This document shows positions 34,025 through 41,232 of a stretch of DNA of 64,000 bases, piece by piece. The first letter of the stretch is position 1. Each line of letters starts with the position of its first letter. Under the pieces are notes generated by a model. The model ran no database searches, was not told the DNA's origin, and saw only the letters and a list, made by a program, of their open reading frames with translations. The DNA comes from Deferribacter autotrophicus (GTDB lineage: Bacteria > Chrysiogenota > Deferribacteres > Deferribacterales > Deferribacteraceae), in the NCBI RefSeq assembly GCF_008362905.1, contig NZ_VFJB01000010.1, forward strand, positions 1 to 64,000, in the 5' to 3' direction. A program made the position numbers and the translations under genes.

Positions 34025-34710
34025 AACTTATAACAGTAAGCGGTCCTCCATCATCAGGGAAAACAAGTATTATTATTAAAGCCACTGATGAACTGCAAAA
34101 TAGAGGTTTAAAAGTAGCAGTGGTAAAATTTGACTGTCTTTCCACTGATGATGATAAGATTTATGCTAAAAAAGGTGTACTTGTAAAAAAAGGATTATCA
34201 GGCTCCATCTGTCCAGATCATTATTTTGTAAGTAATATTGAGGAATGTTTTAATTGGGCAAAAGAGCAAAATGTTGATATCCTGATAAGTGAAAGTGCAG
34301 GACTTTGCAACAGATGTTCACCACATATAAAAGACATTTTAGCTGTTTGCGTTATCGATAATTTATCAGGGATTAACACCCCAAAAAAAATCGGCCCAAT
34401 GCTTAAAGGTGCCGATATAGTCGTCATTACAAAGGGTGATATCGTATCTCAAGCTGAAAGAGAGGTTTTTGCATTGAAAGTCAAAATCGTTAATCCAAAG
34501 GCATTCATTATGCATGTAAACGGCATCACAGGCCAGGGAGCAAATGAACTTGTAAACCTTCTTTTAAAAGCAAAAGATACAGACTCAATCACTGAAAATA
34601 AATTAAGATTTCCCATGCCGGCAGCTGTTTGCTCTTATTGCCTTGGTGAAACAAGAATCGGCAAACAGTATCAAATGGGAAATGTAAGAAAAATGGAAAT
34701 GGGTGAGTAA
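34021..34710 (+). CDS. HypB/UreG-like SIMIBI-class GTPase
   Basis: This 229-residue protein begins with the P-loop VSGPPSSGKTSI (residues 5-16) and has a switch-like ISESAGLCNRCSPH region (about 94-107). VITKGDIVSQAE provides the guanine-specificity TKGD motif. The C-terminus ends with CSYCLGETRIG. The cysteine pairs CNRC and CSYC could bind metal. Homologs HypB and UreG load nickel into enzymes. The linked SBP-like and ABC genes suggest a metal- or cofactor-handling role, which is inference. Confidence 0.75.
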   Translation: MKLITVSGPPSSGKTSIIIKATDELQNRGLKVAVVKFDCLSTDDDKIYAKKGVLVKKGLSGSICPDHYFVSNIEECFNWAKEQNVDILISESAGLCNRCSPHIKDILAVCVIDNLSGINTPKKIGPMLKGADIVVITKGDIVSQAEREVFALKVKIVNPKAFIMHVNGITGQGANELVNLLLKAKDTDSITENKLRFPMPAAVCSYCLGETRIGKQYQMGNVRKMEMGE

Positions 34711-34711
34711 T

Positions 34712-35704
34712 ATGAAGTTGAATGAACTTTTAGAAAAATATCCTTACGTAAAAGATATTTTCGACAGTTATAATTTAACATTAGAAAACCTGGACATAAC
34801 TCTGGATCAATTCTTAGAATCGATCAATGAAGATGAATTACAAGAACATGGTGTCACAAAAAATGAGATCCTTGCTACAATAAACAATCTCATAGAAGAA
34901 ATTAAAGAAATTGAAGAGGAAGAAGCTAAATTTAATGTGGAAACCCTTACAATTCTCGGTGGTTTTGACAAGTCAGGACAGAAGGAAGATGTGGAAATAA
35001 CCATTAAAAAAGGCGAGATCATCTCTGTTGTGGGCCCAACAGGTTCAGGAAAAAGTAGATTGCTTGCTGATATCGAATGGTTGGCACAGGGCGATACGAA
35101 TACAAAAAGAACCATTTTAATAAACGGTCAAAAACCTTCTCTGGATTTTAGGTATTCCACAGATAAAAAACTTGTAGCCCAACTTTCACAAAACATGAAT
35201 TTTGTTGTGGATTTAACAGTCAGAGAGTTTATCACCCTTCATGCGGAAAGCCGAATGGTTTTAAATACAGAAAAAGTGGTGCAACTAATTTATGAAAAAG
35301 CCAATGAGCTTGCAGGTGAAAGGTTTGACTTTGATGTACCCATTACCTCTTTAAGTGGTGGTCAATCAAGAGCATTGATGATAGCAGATACAGCATTTTT
35401 AAGTAAATCTCCCATTGTGCTTATTGACGAAATTGAAAATGCAGGAATAAACAGAAAAAAAGCTTTGGAGATATTAGTCAGCAACGACAAAATTGTTATC
35501 ATGGCTACTCATGATCCAATCCTTGCTCTATTGGCTGATAAGAGGCTTGTTATAAACAATGGAAAAATTGCAAAAATAATTGAAACAACGAAAGAAGAAA
35601 AAGAAATTTTACCAGCTTTGGAGAAAATAGATCAAAAACTTTTGAGTATTAGAAACAAGCTTCGTGATGGCTTTGTAATAAACGAAATATATATGGAGGT
35701 ATAA
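34712..35704 (+). CDS. ABC-type ATPase without a permease partner
   Basis: I place the start at the ATG 34712 (330 residues) after GGGTGA; a GTG nine bases upstream is possible. Residues 1-70 form a DUF1858-like helical domain (LNELLEKYPYVKDIFDSYNL) like that of the SBP-like protein. The ATPase domain has VVGPTGSGKSRLL, LSGGQSRALMIAD and PIVLIDEIENAG with the H-loop ATHDP. No membrane protein is encoded in the cluster. It may work as a soluble ABC ATPase with the GTPase and SBP-like protein. Confidence 0.75.
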   Translation: MKLNELLEKYPYVKDIFDSYNLTLENLDITLDQFLESINEDELQEHGVTKNEILATINNLIEEIKEIEEEEAKFNVETLTILGGFDKSGQKEDVEITIKKGEIISVVGPTGSGKSRLLADIEWLAQGDTNTKRTILINGQKPSLDFRYSTDKKLVAQLSQNMNFVVDLTVREFITLHAESRMVLNTEKVVQLIYEKANELAGERFDFDVPITSLSGGQSRALMIADTAFLSKSPIVLIDEIENAGINRKKALEILVSNDKIVIMATHDPILALLADKRLVINNGKIAKIIETTKEEKEILPALEKIDQKLLSIRNKLRDGFVINEIYMEV

Positions 35705-35705
35705 T

Positions 35706-35948
35706 ATGCACGAAGGATGTAGTGGAAATTTTGAAAATGGAAAACAGGTAGTAAATAAACTAAGAATGATGGGTTTTAGCAATCAATACATGCCCATGCC
35801 TATGAAAATAAAATGTAAAAACTGTGAAGAAGAGTTTATGATGGAAACTTTTGAGGCAAAATGTCCGAAATGTAGAATGACTTATGGAGTAACCCCCTGT
35901 CACGCTTTTTCTCCAGAAAATGTCAAGGAAGCAGGAATAGATTATTGA
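35706..35948 (+). CDS. small zinc-ribbon protein
   Basis: This 80-residue protein has the four-cysteine ribbon CKNCEEEF...CPKCRMTYG (about residues 38-63). Additional cysteines lie near the start (HEGCSGN) and in GVTPCHAFSP. It begins one base after the ABC ATPase gene with ATATGGAGG-type spacing, so it belongs to the same operon. Metal binding is likely; function is unknown. Confidence 0.7.
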   Translation: MHEGCSGNFENGKQVVNKLRMMGFSNQYMPMPMKIKCKNCEEEFMMETFEAKCPKCRMTYGVTPCHAFSPENVKEAGIDY

Positions 35949-35989
35949 GAACCGATAAATTTAACTGTTAACTGGAGGCAGAATTTTAA

Positions 35990-36322
35990 ATGTTTAAAAG
36001 AACACTAAGCAAAGAAAAAAGGATAAAAAAAGACGCAAAAGTTCTAAAAAAATTTATAAAGGTCTATTGTAAGAAAAATCACTTAAAAAACGGTGTAAAA
36101 GAGTACAAAGAAGGATATTGTGAAGATTGTTACGACCTTCTACATTATGCTTTAAAAAGAAATGAAAAATGTCCTTTAGATCCTAAACCTCAATGTAAAC
36201 ATTGCACTATTCACTGTTATAAACCCGAATACAGAGCAAAAATCAAAGAAGTCATGAAATTTAGTGGAATTTATTTCCTAAAAAGAGGCAGACTTGATTG
36301 GGTATTTCATTATTTCTTCTGA
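35990..36322 (+). CDS. YgbA-family protein (nitrous oxide-stimulated promoter family)
   Basis: This 110-residue protein matches the YgbA family. It has FIKVYCKKNH, YCEDCYDLLHYALKR, CPLDPKPQCKHCTIHCYKPEYR and MKFSGIYFLKRGRLDWVFHYF. In enterobacteria ygbA is induced by nitric oxide through NsrR, and homologs occur by nitrosative-stress genes. The conserved cysteines may hold metal or an Fe-S cluster. Its place at the end of the SBP-GTPase-ABC operon, behind an FNR-type box, suggests that the whole set responds to NO or low oxygen. Confidence 0.85.
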   Translation: MFKRTLSKEKRIKKDAKVLKKFIKVYCKKNHLKNGVKEYKEGYCEDCYDLLHYALKRNEKCPLDPKPQCKHCTIHCYKPEYRAKIKEVMKFSGIYFLKRGRLDWVFHYFF

Positions 36323-36331
36323 TGAAAATAC

Positions 36332-36364
36332 AAAAAAAGCCCCTCAAAAGAGGGGCTTTTTTTT
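36332..36364. terminator. bidirectional rho-independent terminator
   Basis: GCCCCTC (36339-36345) pairs with GAGGGGC (36350-36356) around AAAA. A seven-A run lies on one side and an eight-T run on the other. It separates two convergent genes. Confidence 0.9.
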
Positions 36365-36384
36365 ATTGATATAACAACTATTCC

Positions 36385-36906
36385 TTATTTTTTTAGAGCA
36401 CTTTTATAAACTATAGAATACCTATCATCAGTAAAAGCATGCATTGTAGGAAACTTACCAAAAACCCAACCATCAAAAACAAGCTGTTTATCTTTATAAA
36501 TTTTCACTTTAACAGCCGGATTATTTTCTTCAGCACTTTTAGATGTCATTACGCCACTTTCATCCATAACAAAGTCAGGTAAAAACGCTTCCACTTGAAT
36601 TGATAGAGGGGTTCCTGATACTTCAGAAGTTTGCCCAATAATTATTTCAGTGTCGATATCCTTTTTTTCTTGATTATCTTTAACAGCGATAATTACACTT
36701 TTAAATTTCTTTGCTACTTCATCTGGAACAACAATTCTTTTCTCTACTTTTTGTTCTGTTTCATGAGGACTTTCAGCCTTTACGGTTGTTTCTTGCTGAA
36801 CTGGTTTAGCATGTATATCAGTCTTACTTTCTCCTTCATCTTTCATTGTGTTTTGTGAACACGCAATTGCAATTGCTAAAAAAATAAACAAAAGTTTTTT
36901 CATCAT
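36385..36906 (-). CDS. DUF2155 lipoprotein
   Basis: This 173-residue protein has a lipoprotein signal peptide (MMKKLLFIFLAIAIACSQ, lipid-modified C16). A charged linker of about 45 residues follows, then a DUF2155 domain with VEAFLPDFVMDE, NNPAVKVKIY and FDGWVFGKFPTMHAFTDDRY. The family is found in envelope proteins of Gram-negative bacteria; its role is unknown. GGAGG precedes the start. It is a single-gene unit with its own promoter and a shared terminator. Confidence 0.82.
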   Translation of the reverse strand: MMKKLLFIFLAIAIACSQNTMKDEGESKTDIHAKPVQQETTVKAESPHETEQKVEKRIVVPDEVAKKFKSVIIAVKDNQEKKDIDTEIIIGQTSEVSGTPLSIQVEAFLPDFVMDESGVMTSKSAEENNPAVKVKIYKDKQLVFDGWVFGKFPTMHAFTDDRYSIVYKSALKK

Positions 36907-36973
36907 TACCTCCTGAAATAATCGAACACGAAAAGGGTAAATTCAACCCCTCACCGCAATATTATTTTTGATA

Positions 36974-37002
36974 TGTATAGTTATAAAAATTATTTAAATC
37001 AA
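36974..37002 (-). promoter_or_regulatory. candidate promoter of the DUF2155 lipoprotein gene
   Basis: On the minus strand TTGATT and TATACA are separated by 17 bases, about 70 bases upstream of the gene. Confidence 0.45.
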
Positions 37003-37029
37003 GTGTTTTTTGAACTAGGCATCATCACA

Positions 37030-37130
37030 GTTTTTGCAAATAAGTTGTAAAGGTCGTAAGGATAGTAGGAGTTATAAAGGTTGTATGGATAAAAAATAAT
37101 TTCCTAGTTAACAAAAAGTTAGGTGATGCT
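37030..37130 (-). repeat. composite intergenic repeat, copy e (partial)
   Basis: Degenerate GTTGTAAAGG/TCGTAAGGA decamers run from 37039 to 37080, the reverse complement of the TTACAACC tract. AGGTGATGCTAG follows at 37122. Confidence 0.4.
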
Positions 37131-37219
37131 AGATAATTTTGGATTAAAAAAATCGATTAAATATTTTTGAAAACTTTCTCTGATTCGTCCCTGAAAACTA
37201 AAATGTGGAATTTTATAGA

Positions 37220-37313
<94 letters not shown>

Positions 37314-37325
37314 ATAAAAAAATGG

Positions 37326-37414
37326 CGGAGGGGGTAGGATTCGAACCCACGGTGGGCGTCAACCCACAGCGGTTTTCAAGACCGCCGCCTTAAGCCAGAC
37401 TCGGCCACCCCTCC
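37326..37414 (-). tRNA. tRNA-Ser (anticodon TGA)
   Basis: The 89-base class II tRNA has acceptor stem GGAGGGG/CCCCTCC, anticodon loop CTTGAAA and a variable arm GTGGG/CCCAC. It lies 12 bases upstream of tRNA-Ser(GCT) and is probably transcribed with it. Confidence 0.95.
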
Positions 37415-37535
37415 GAAGAGCGAGTCATTATATAATACAACAAAAAAAATTTTTCAACAATTTTATTTTTGAAAATTATTTTTTTGTAAAAATCACTTTA
37501 TTATAAAGAAAATTTTATTGAAAAGAAATAGTTTA

Positions 37536-37563
37536 TTTACAATTTGTTATAATTTATTATAAA
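37536..37563 (+). promoter_or_regulatory. candidate promoter of tRNA-Ser(CGA)
   Basis: TTTACA and TATAAA are separated by 16 bases, with the -10 box ending 12 bases before the tRNA. Confidence 0.5.
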
Positions 37564-37574
37564 GATTTATATAT

Positions 37575-37665
37575 GGAGAGGTGCCGGAGCCTGGCTTATC
37601 GGGCCTGACTCGAAATCAGGTGTCCGACCTTTGTCGGACCGCGGGTTCAAATCCCGCCCTCTCCG
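37575..37665 (+). tRNA. tRNA-Ser (anticodon CGA)
   Basis: The 91-base class II tRNA has acceptor stem GGAGAGG/CCTCTCC, anticodon loop CTCGAAA, a variable arm GTCCGAC/GTCGGAC and T-loop TTCAAAT. Confidence 0.95.
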
Positions 37666-37839
37666 TATTCTTTATAATATTCTTTATCAATCAATAACAT
37701 ATAAGAAACTGTTCGCCCCACCCTCTCCTTCTTCTTGTGATTTTAGAAATGGCTGAAAGATAAAAACGTAAGAAAATTGAAAACAGCAATTACTTTATGA
37801 CAGCACTGAATAAGAAACGATAAGAAAAATATGGTAGAT

Positions 37840-38073
37840 TAAGGTAATAAACATTTTTCCAATATAGGCATATCTGATATAAAAAATAGTTTGAAATCTA
37901 TAGGTTTCTTTAGAACTCACAAAAGTTATCTTATAAATTTACAATATTTAAGTGAAATGGAATGTGAAGGAAATAAATGTCAATTAATTCTTAAAACACC
38001 TAAAAAGACCTTTATTATTCCATTAAGTAGGCGTAATAAAACAAAATTAAAGGGTAATTTGTCCATTCGTTAG
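37840..38073 (+). pseudogene. LytTR DNA-binding domain remnant
   Basis: The frame starting after a stop near 37840 encodes about 75 residues. The C-terminal part is a recognisable LytTR domain: GFFRTHKSYLINLQYLSEM and FIIPLSRRNKTKLKG. Only a TTG start with no ribosome-binding site is available, and the N-terminal half of the domain and any sensor domain are missing. It is most likely the tail of a decayed regulator. Its position directly before the carbon monoxide cluster recalls RcoM, a CO-sensing PAS-LytTR activator, but the PAS part cannot be found here. Confidence 0.6.
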
Positions 38074-38139
38074 AGTATTTTACCACTAATTATCCTTTTT
38101 CAACCTGTTAATACATGTAATCACCCAGGTATCATTCAA

Positions 38140-38168
38140 TTGACAAACTATGTTTTAATATGTTTAAA
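38140..38168 (+). promoter_or_regulatory. candidate promoter of the CODH operon
   Basis: TTGACA at 38140-38145 and TTTAAA at 38163-38168 are separated by 17 bases, 23 bases before the cooF-like start codon. I saw no clear CRP/CooA-type dyad. Confidence 0.45.
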
Positions 38169-38190
38169 TGTTTAAATAAGGGGGTGCTAA

Positions 38191-38799
38191 ATGAAAGCCG
38201 TACTTATTTTTCCGGAAAGGTGCATTGGTTGTAAACATTGTGAACTATCGTGTGCTATTGCACATTCTCAAACAAAAAGTCTGTTTAGCATGTTTTCAGA
38301 GAAAATTATTTCAAAACCTAGAATTCATGTAGAAGTTGGTGAAGATCTTCTAACATTTCCAAACAAATGCAGACACTGTAATCCTGCTCCTTGCATAGAA
38401 ATTTGTCCTACAAATGCTATTGTAAGAGATGAAAGTACCGAATTTGTTTTGGTGGAATATAGTAAATGTATAACATGTGGCATGTGTGCCATAGCTTGTC
38501 CTTTTGGAATAATCACATTTGATAAGACACCAAATGTAATGACTAACAGGAGTGTTAATCTAAAATGTGACAATTGTATTGAGAGAGTGGAAGAAGGTAA
38601 AGAACCTGCATGTGTTGAAGCATGCAAAACAAATGCTTTGGTATTTGGAGAAATAAATAATTTAATCGGCAAAAAACGGAAAAATATTACTAAAACAGTT
38701 ACAAAATCTCCGGATGAAGCAGAGGAATTTGAATTACCAGAAAATATTAAATTGTGGCGAAGCATGTTAAAGCATGAAGCCCACTCAAACAAAAATTAA
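38191..38799 (+). CDS. cooF: CooF-like four-cluster ferredoxin
   Basis: This 202-residue iron-sulfur protein has four cysteine groups: CIGCKHCELSC (11-21), CRHCNPAPCIEICP, CITCGMCAIACP and CDNCIERVEEGKEPACVEAC. This is the DMSO reductase subunit B/CooF arrangement. CooF takes electrons from CooS and hands them to a partner oxidoreductase. It is cytoplasmic, with no signal peptide. GGGGG lies upstream of the start. It is the first gene of the CO operon, 18 bases before cooS. Confidence 0.88.
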   Translation: MKAVLIFPERCIGCKHCELSCAIAHSQTKSLFSMFSEKIISKPRIHVEVGEDLLTFPNKCRHCNPAPCIEICPTNAIVRDESTEFVLVEYSKCITCGMCAIACPFGIITFDKTPNVMTNRSVNLKCDNCIERVEEGKEPACVEACKTNALVFGEINNLIGKKRKNITKTVTKSPDEAEEFELPENIKLWRSMLKHEAHSNKN

Positions 38800-38817
38800 T
38801 CAAATAAGGAGGTAAAA

Positions 38818-40698
38818 ATGCCTAAAAATTGGAAACCTGAAGATAAATCTATAGATCAGGCAACTCAAGAAATGATAAAAAAAGCAGAAAAAGAAAATAT
38901 TGAAACTATATGGGATAGGTTGGAAGCTCAACAGCCACAATGCGGTTACGGTCAGCTGGGTATATGTTGTAAAAATTGTTTTCAGGGACCTTGTAGAATA
39001 GATCCTTTTGGTGATGGACCTAAGAAAGGGGTATGTGGAGCAACCGCAGATACCATAGTAGCAAGAAATTTAGCGAGAATGATAGCTGCGGGCGCTGCGG
39101 CTCATTCAGATCACGGTAGACATGTTGTCATAGCGATGTACGAAGCGATTGAACATGGTGCACCCTATCCTATAAAAGACGAAAAGAAATTAAAATCCGT
39201 TGCTAAAAAGCTTGGTATAGCCGTGGATAATAGGGAAATCAAAGAAATTGCAAAAGATGTAATAAAAAAAGCATTCGAAGACTTTGGGAAACAAGATGAT
39301 AGTATCATAAATTTTGCTGATGCCTATGCAAATGATAAAAGGAAGCAAACATGGAAAGATGCTGGAGTTGCACCAAGAAATATTGACAGAGAAGTAGTAG
39401 AGATAATGCACAGAACAACTATGGGAGTTGATCATGACACCGTTTCTTTAATCGCTCAAGGTATAAAAGCTTCTCTTGGAGATGGATGGGGCGGATCTTT
39501 AATAGCCACTGAATTTCAGGATATACTTTTTGGAACACCGCAAATAGGAAAAAGAGAAGCAAATTTAGGCGTTCTTAAAGAAGATTATGTTAATATTGTT
39601 GTACATGGACATGAGCCTGTTCTTTCAGAAAAAATAATTGAGGCTGCACAAGATCCAGAGCTTATAGAGCTTGCAAAAAAATATGGCGCCAAAGGTATAA
39701 ATGCAGTTGGAATGTGCTGTACAGGTCTTGAACTTTTGGTAAGACATGGCACTCCCATAGCTGGTAATTACTTACAACAGGAATTAGCTATAGTTACAGG
39801 TGCAGTTGAGGCAATGGTAGTTGATGTGCAATGTATAATGCCTTCTTTAGTAGATGTGGCAAGATGCTTCCATACAAAAATTATTGATACAAGCTCGTTG
39901 GCTACTTTTCCTGGTGCTACCCATATCAAATTTGATGAAAGAAAAGCAGACGAAATAGCAAAAGAAATAGTTAGAACAGCCGTTGAAAATTTTTCAAATA
40001 GAGAAAAAAACAAAGTTCAGATTCCAAAAGGCAAAAGTGAAGCAATAGGTGGTTTTTCCGTTGAAGCTACTCTTGAAGCATTAGGTGGCAGCTTACAACC
40101 ACTAGAGGATGCAATAAAATCCGGTACAATTAGAGGAATAGTTGGTATAGTTGGCTGCAATAATGTTAAGGTAAAACATAATTATAATCATATTACTCTC
40201 ACCAATGAGCTTATAAAAAACGATATTCTCATCATTGGAACCGGCTGTTGGGCAACAGCATGTGCGGAATACGGTATATTCTTACCTGAGTATGCGAAAA
40301 ATGCTGGCGATGGATTAAGAACTATTTGCGAATCACTTGGTATTCCACCGGCTTTAAATATGGGCTCGTGTGTTGATTGTTCAAGGATGCTTGTACTTGC
40401 AGATTTGATGGCAAGAGATTTAGGGGTTGATATTTCGGATTTACCTCTTGCAGGTTCTGCTACTGAAGCAATGACGGAAAAAGCAGTTTCCATAGGGACA
40501 TATTTTGTTGCTTCAGGAATATTCACCCATTTGGGTACTACACCTCCGGTTCTTGGCAGTCAAGAAGTTGTAAAAGTATTGACAGAAAATGCTTTTGATA
40601 TTGTGGGTGGAGCATTTTATGTCGAACCGGATCCGGTAAAAGCAGCCAAAACTTTAACCGAGTATATAGAGAAAAAGAGAAAAGCTTTGGGAATTTAA
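38818..40698 (+). CDS. cooS: CooS, anaerobic Ni-containing carbon monoxide dehydrogenase
   Basis: This 626-residue enzyme oxidises CO with water to CO2, giving two electrons. Cluster B/D cysteines are C42, C50, C51, C54 and C59 (QCGYGQLGICCKNCFQGPC). C-cluster ligands are visible as HGHEPVLSE, GMCCTGLEL, VDVQCIMP, VGCNNVK, GTGCWATACAEYG and GSCVDCSRM. Length matches monofunctional CODH, and no acetyl-CoA synthase genes are nearby, so the role is CO oxidation rather than acetyl-CoA synthesis. AAGGAGG precedes the start. The maturation factor CooC is encoded downstream in the same run. Confidence 0.97.
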   Translation: MPKNWKPEDKSIDQATQEMIKKAEKENIETIWDRLEAQQPQCGYGQLGICCKNCFQGPCRIDPFGDGPKKGVCGATADTIVARNLARMIAAGAAAHSDHGRHVVIAMYEAIEHGAPYPIKDEKKLKSVAKKLGIAVDNREIKEIAKDVIKKAFEDFGKQDDSIINFADAYANDKRKQTWKDAGVAPRNIDREVVEIMHRTTMGVDHDTVSLIAQGIKASLGDGWGGSLIATEFQDILFGTPQIGKREANLGVLKEDYVNIVVHGHEPVLSEKIIEAAQDPELIELAKKYGAKGINAVGMCCTGLELLVRHGTPIAGNYLQQELAIVTGAVEAMVVDVQCIMPSLVDVARCFHTKIIDTSSLATFPGATHIKFDERKADEIAKEIVRTAVENFSNREKNKVQIPKGKSEAIGGFSVEATLEALGGSLQPLEDAIKSGTIRGIVGIVGCNNVKVKHNYNHITLTNELIKNDILIIGTGCWATACAEYGIFLPEYAKNAGDGLRTICESLGIPPALNMGSCVDCSRMLVLADLMARDLGVDISDLPLAGSATEAMTEKAVSIGTYFVASGIFTHLGTTPPVLGSQEVVKVLTENAFDIVGGAFYVEPDPVKAAKTLTEYIEKKRKALGI

Positions 40699-40726
40699 AG
40701 GAAGGGCAGTCCCCTCCCTTTAAATT
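40692..40726 (+). promoter_or_regulatory. intercistronic hairpin between cooS and the nuoE-like gene
   Basis: Arms 40692-40706 and 40712-40726 form a 15-bp stem with one mismatch and a five-base loop. It is followed by AATTTTAA rather than a long T-run, so it could be a partial terminator or an RNA-processing site that sets the ratio of CooS to the diaphorase subunits. Confidence 0.6.
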
Positions 40727-40740
40727 TTAAGAGGTAAACA

Positions 40741-41232
40741 ATGGATGCAAAAACCATAGATGAAATTATCGAAAAGTATAAAAATCCATCAGGTATGGTG
40801 TTAGGTATTTTGGAAGAAATACAAAATATCAATAAGTATTTATCTAAAGATGCATTGATTTATGTTTCAAAAAAAATCAATGTACCTTTTTCTCAATTGT
40901 ATAGTGTGGCAACGTTTTATTCGTTTTTTAATTTAAATCCCGTAGGTGAACACATTATAAGCGTTTGTACGGGTACTGCATGTCATGTGAAAGGTGCTGC
41001 CGAGATACTTAAATCGCTGGAATACCTGCTTGGTATAACCAAAGAAGAATCTACAGAGGATTCGAAGTTTTTTTTAACCACTCATGATGGATGTTTTTCC
41101 CTAAATGCGGCTCGTTGTTTTGGTTGTTGCTCTATGGCACCTGTCATAAAGGTGGATGATAAAATGTATGGCTATGTAACAATCCAGAATCTACCAAAAA
41201 TACTTAAAGAGTATGGCTGGAGTAAAAAATGA
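40741..41232 (+). CDS. NuoE-like [2Fe-2S] subunit of a CO-linked NAD(P)H oxidoreductase
   Basis: This 163-residue protein belongs to the 24-kDa complex I/HydC family. An N-terminal helical bundle is followed by a thioredoxin-fold domain with ligands in CTGTACHVKGA (about 79-89) and CFGCCSMAP (about 128-136). It carries a [2Fe-2S] cluster beside the flavin subunit. GAGG lies ahead of the ATG, and the stop overlaps the next start by four bases. With the NuoF-like protein it should form the NAD(P)-reactive part that receives electrons from CO. Confidence 0.9.
   Translation: MDAKTIDEIIEKYKNPSGMVLGILEEIQNINKYLSKDALIYVSKKINVPFSQLYSVATFYSFFNLNPVGEHIISVCTGTACHVKGAAEILKSLEYLLGITKEESTEDSKFFLTTHDGCFSLNAARCFGCCSMAPVIKVDDKMYGYVTIQNLPKILKEYGWSKK

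Noticed and set aside
38101-38190. CooA-type CRP box upstream of the CO operon
   Set aside because: TGTTAATACATGTAA near 38106 has some symmetry but does not give two clear half-sites at CRP spacing.
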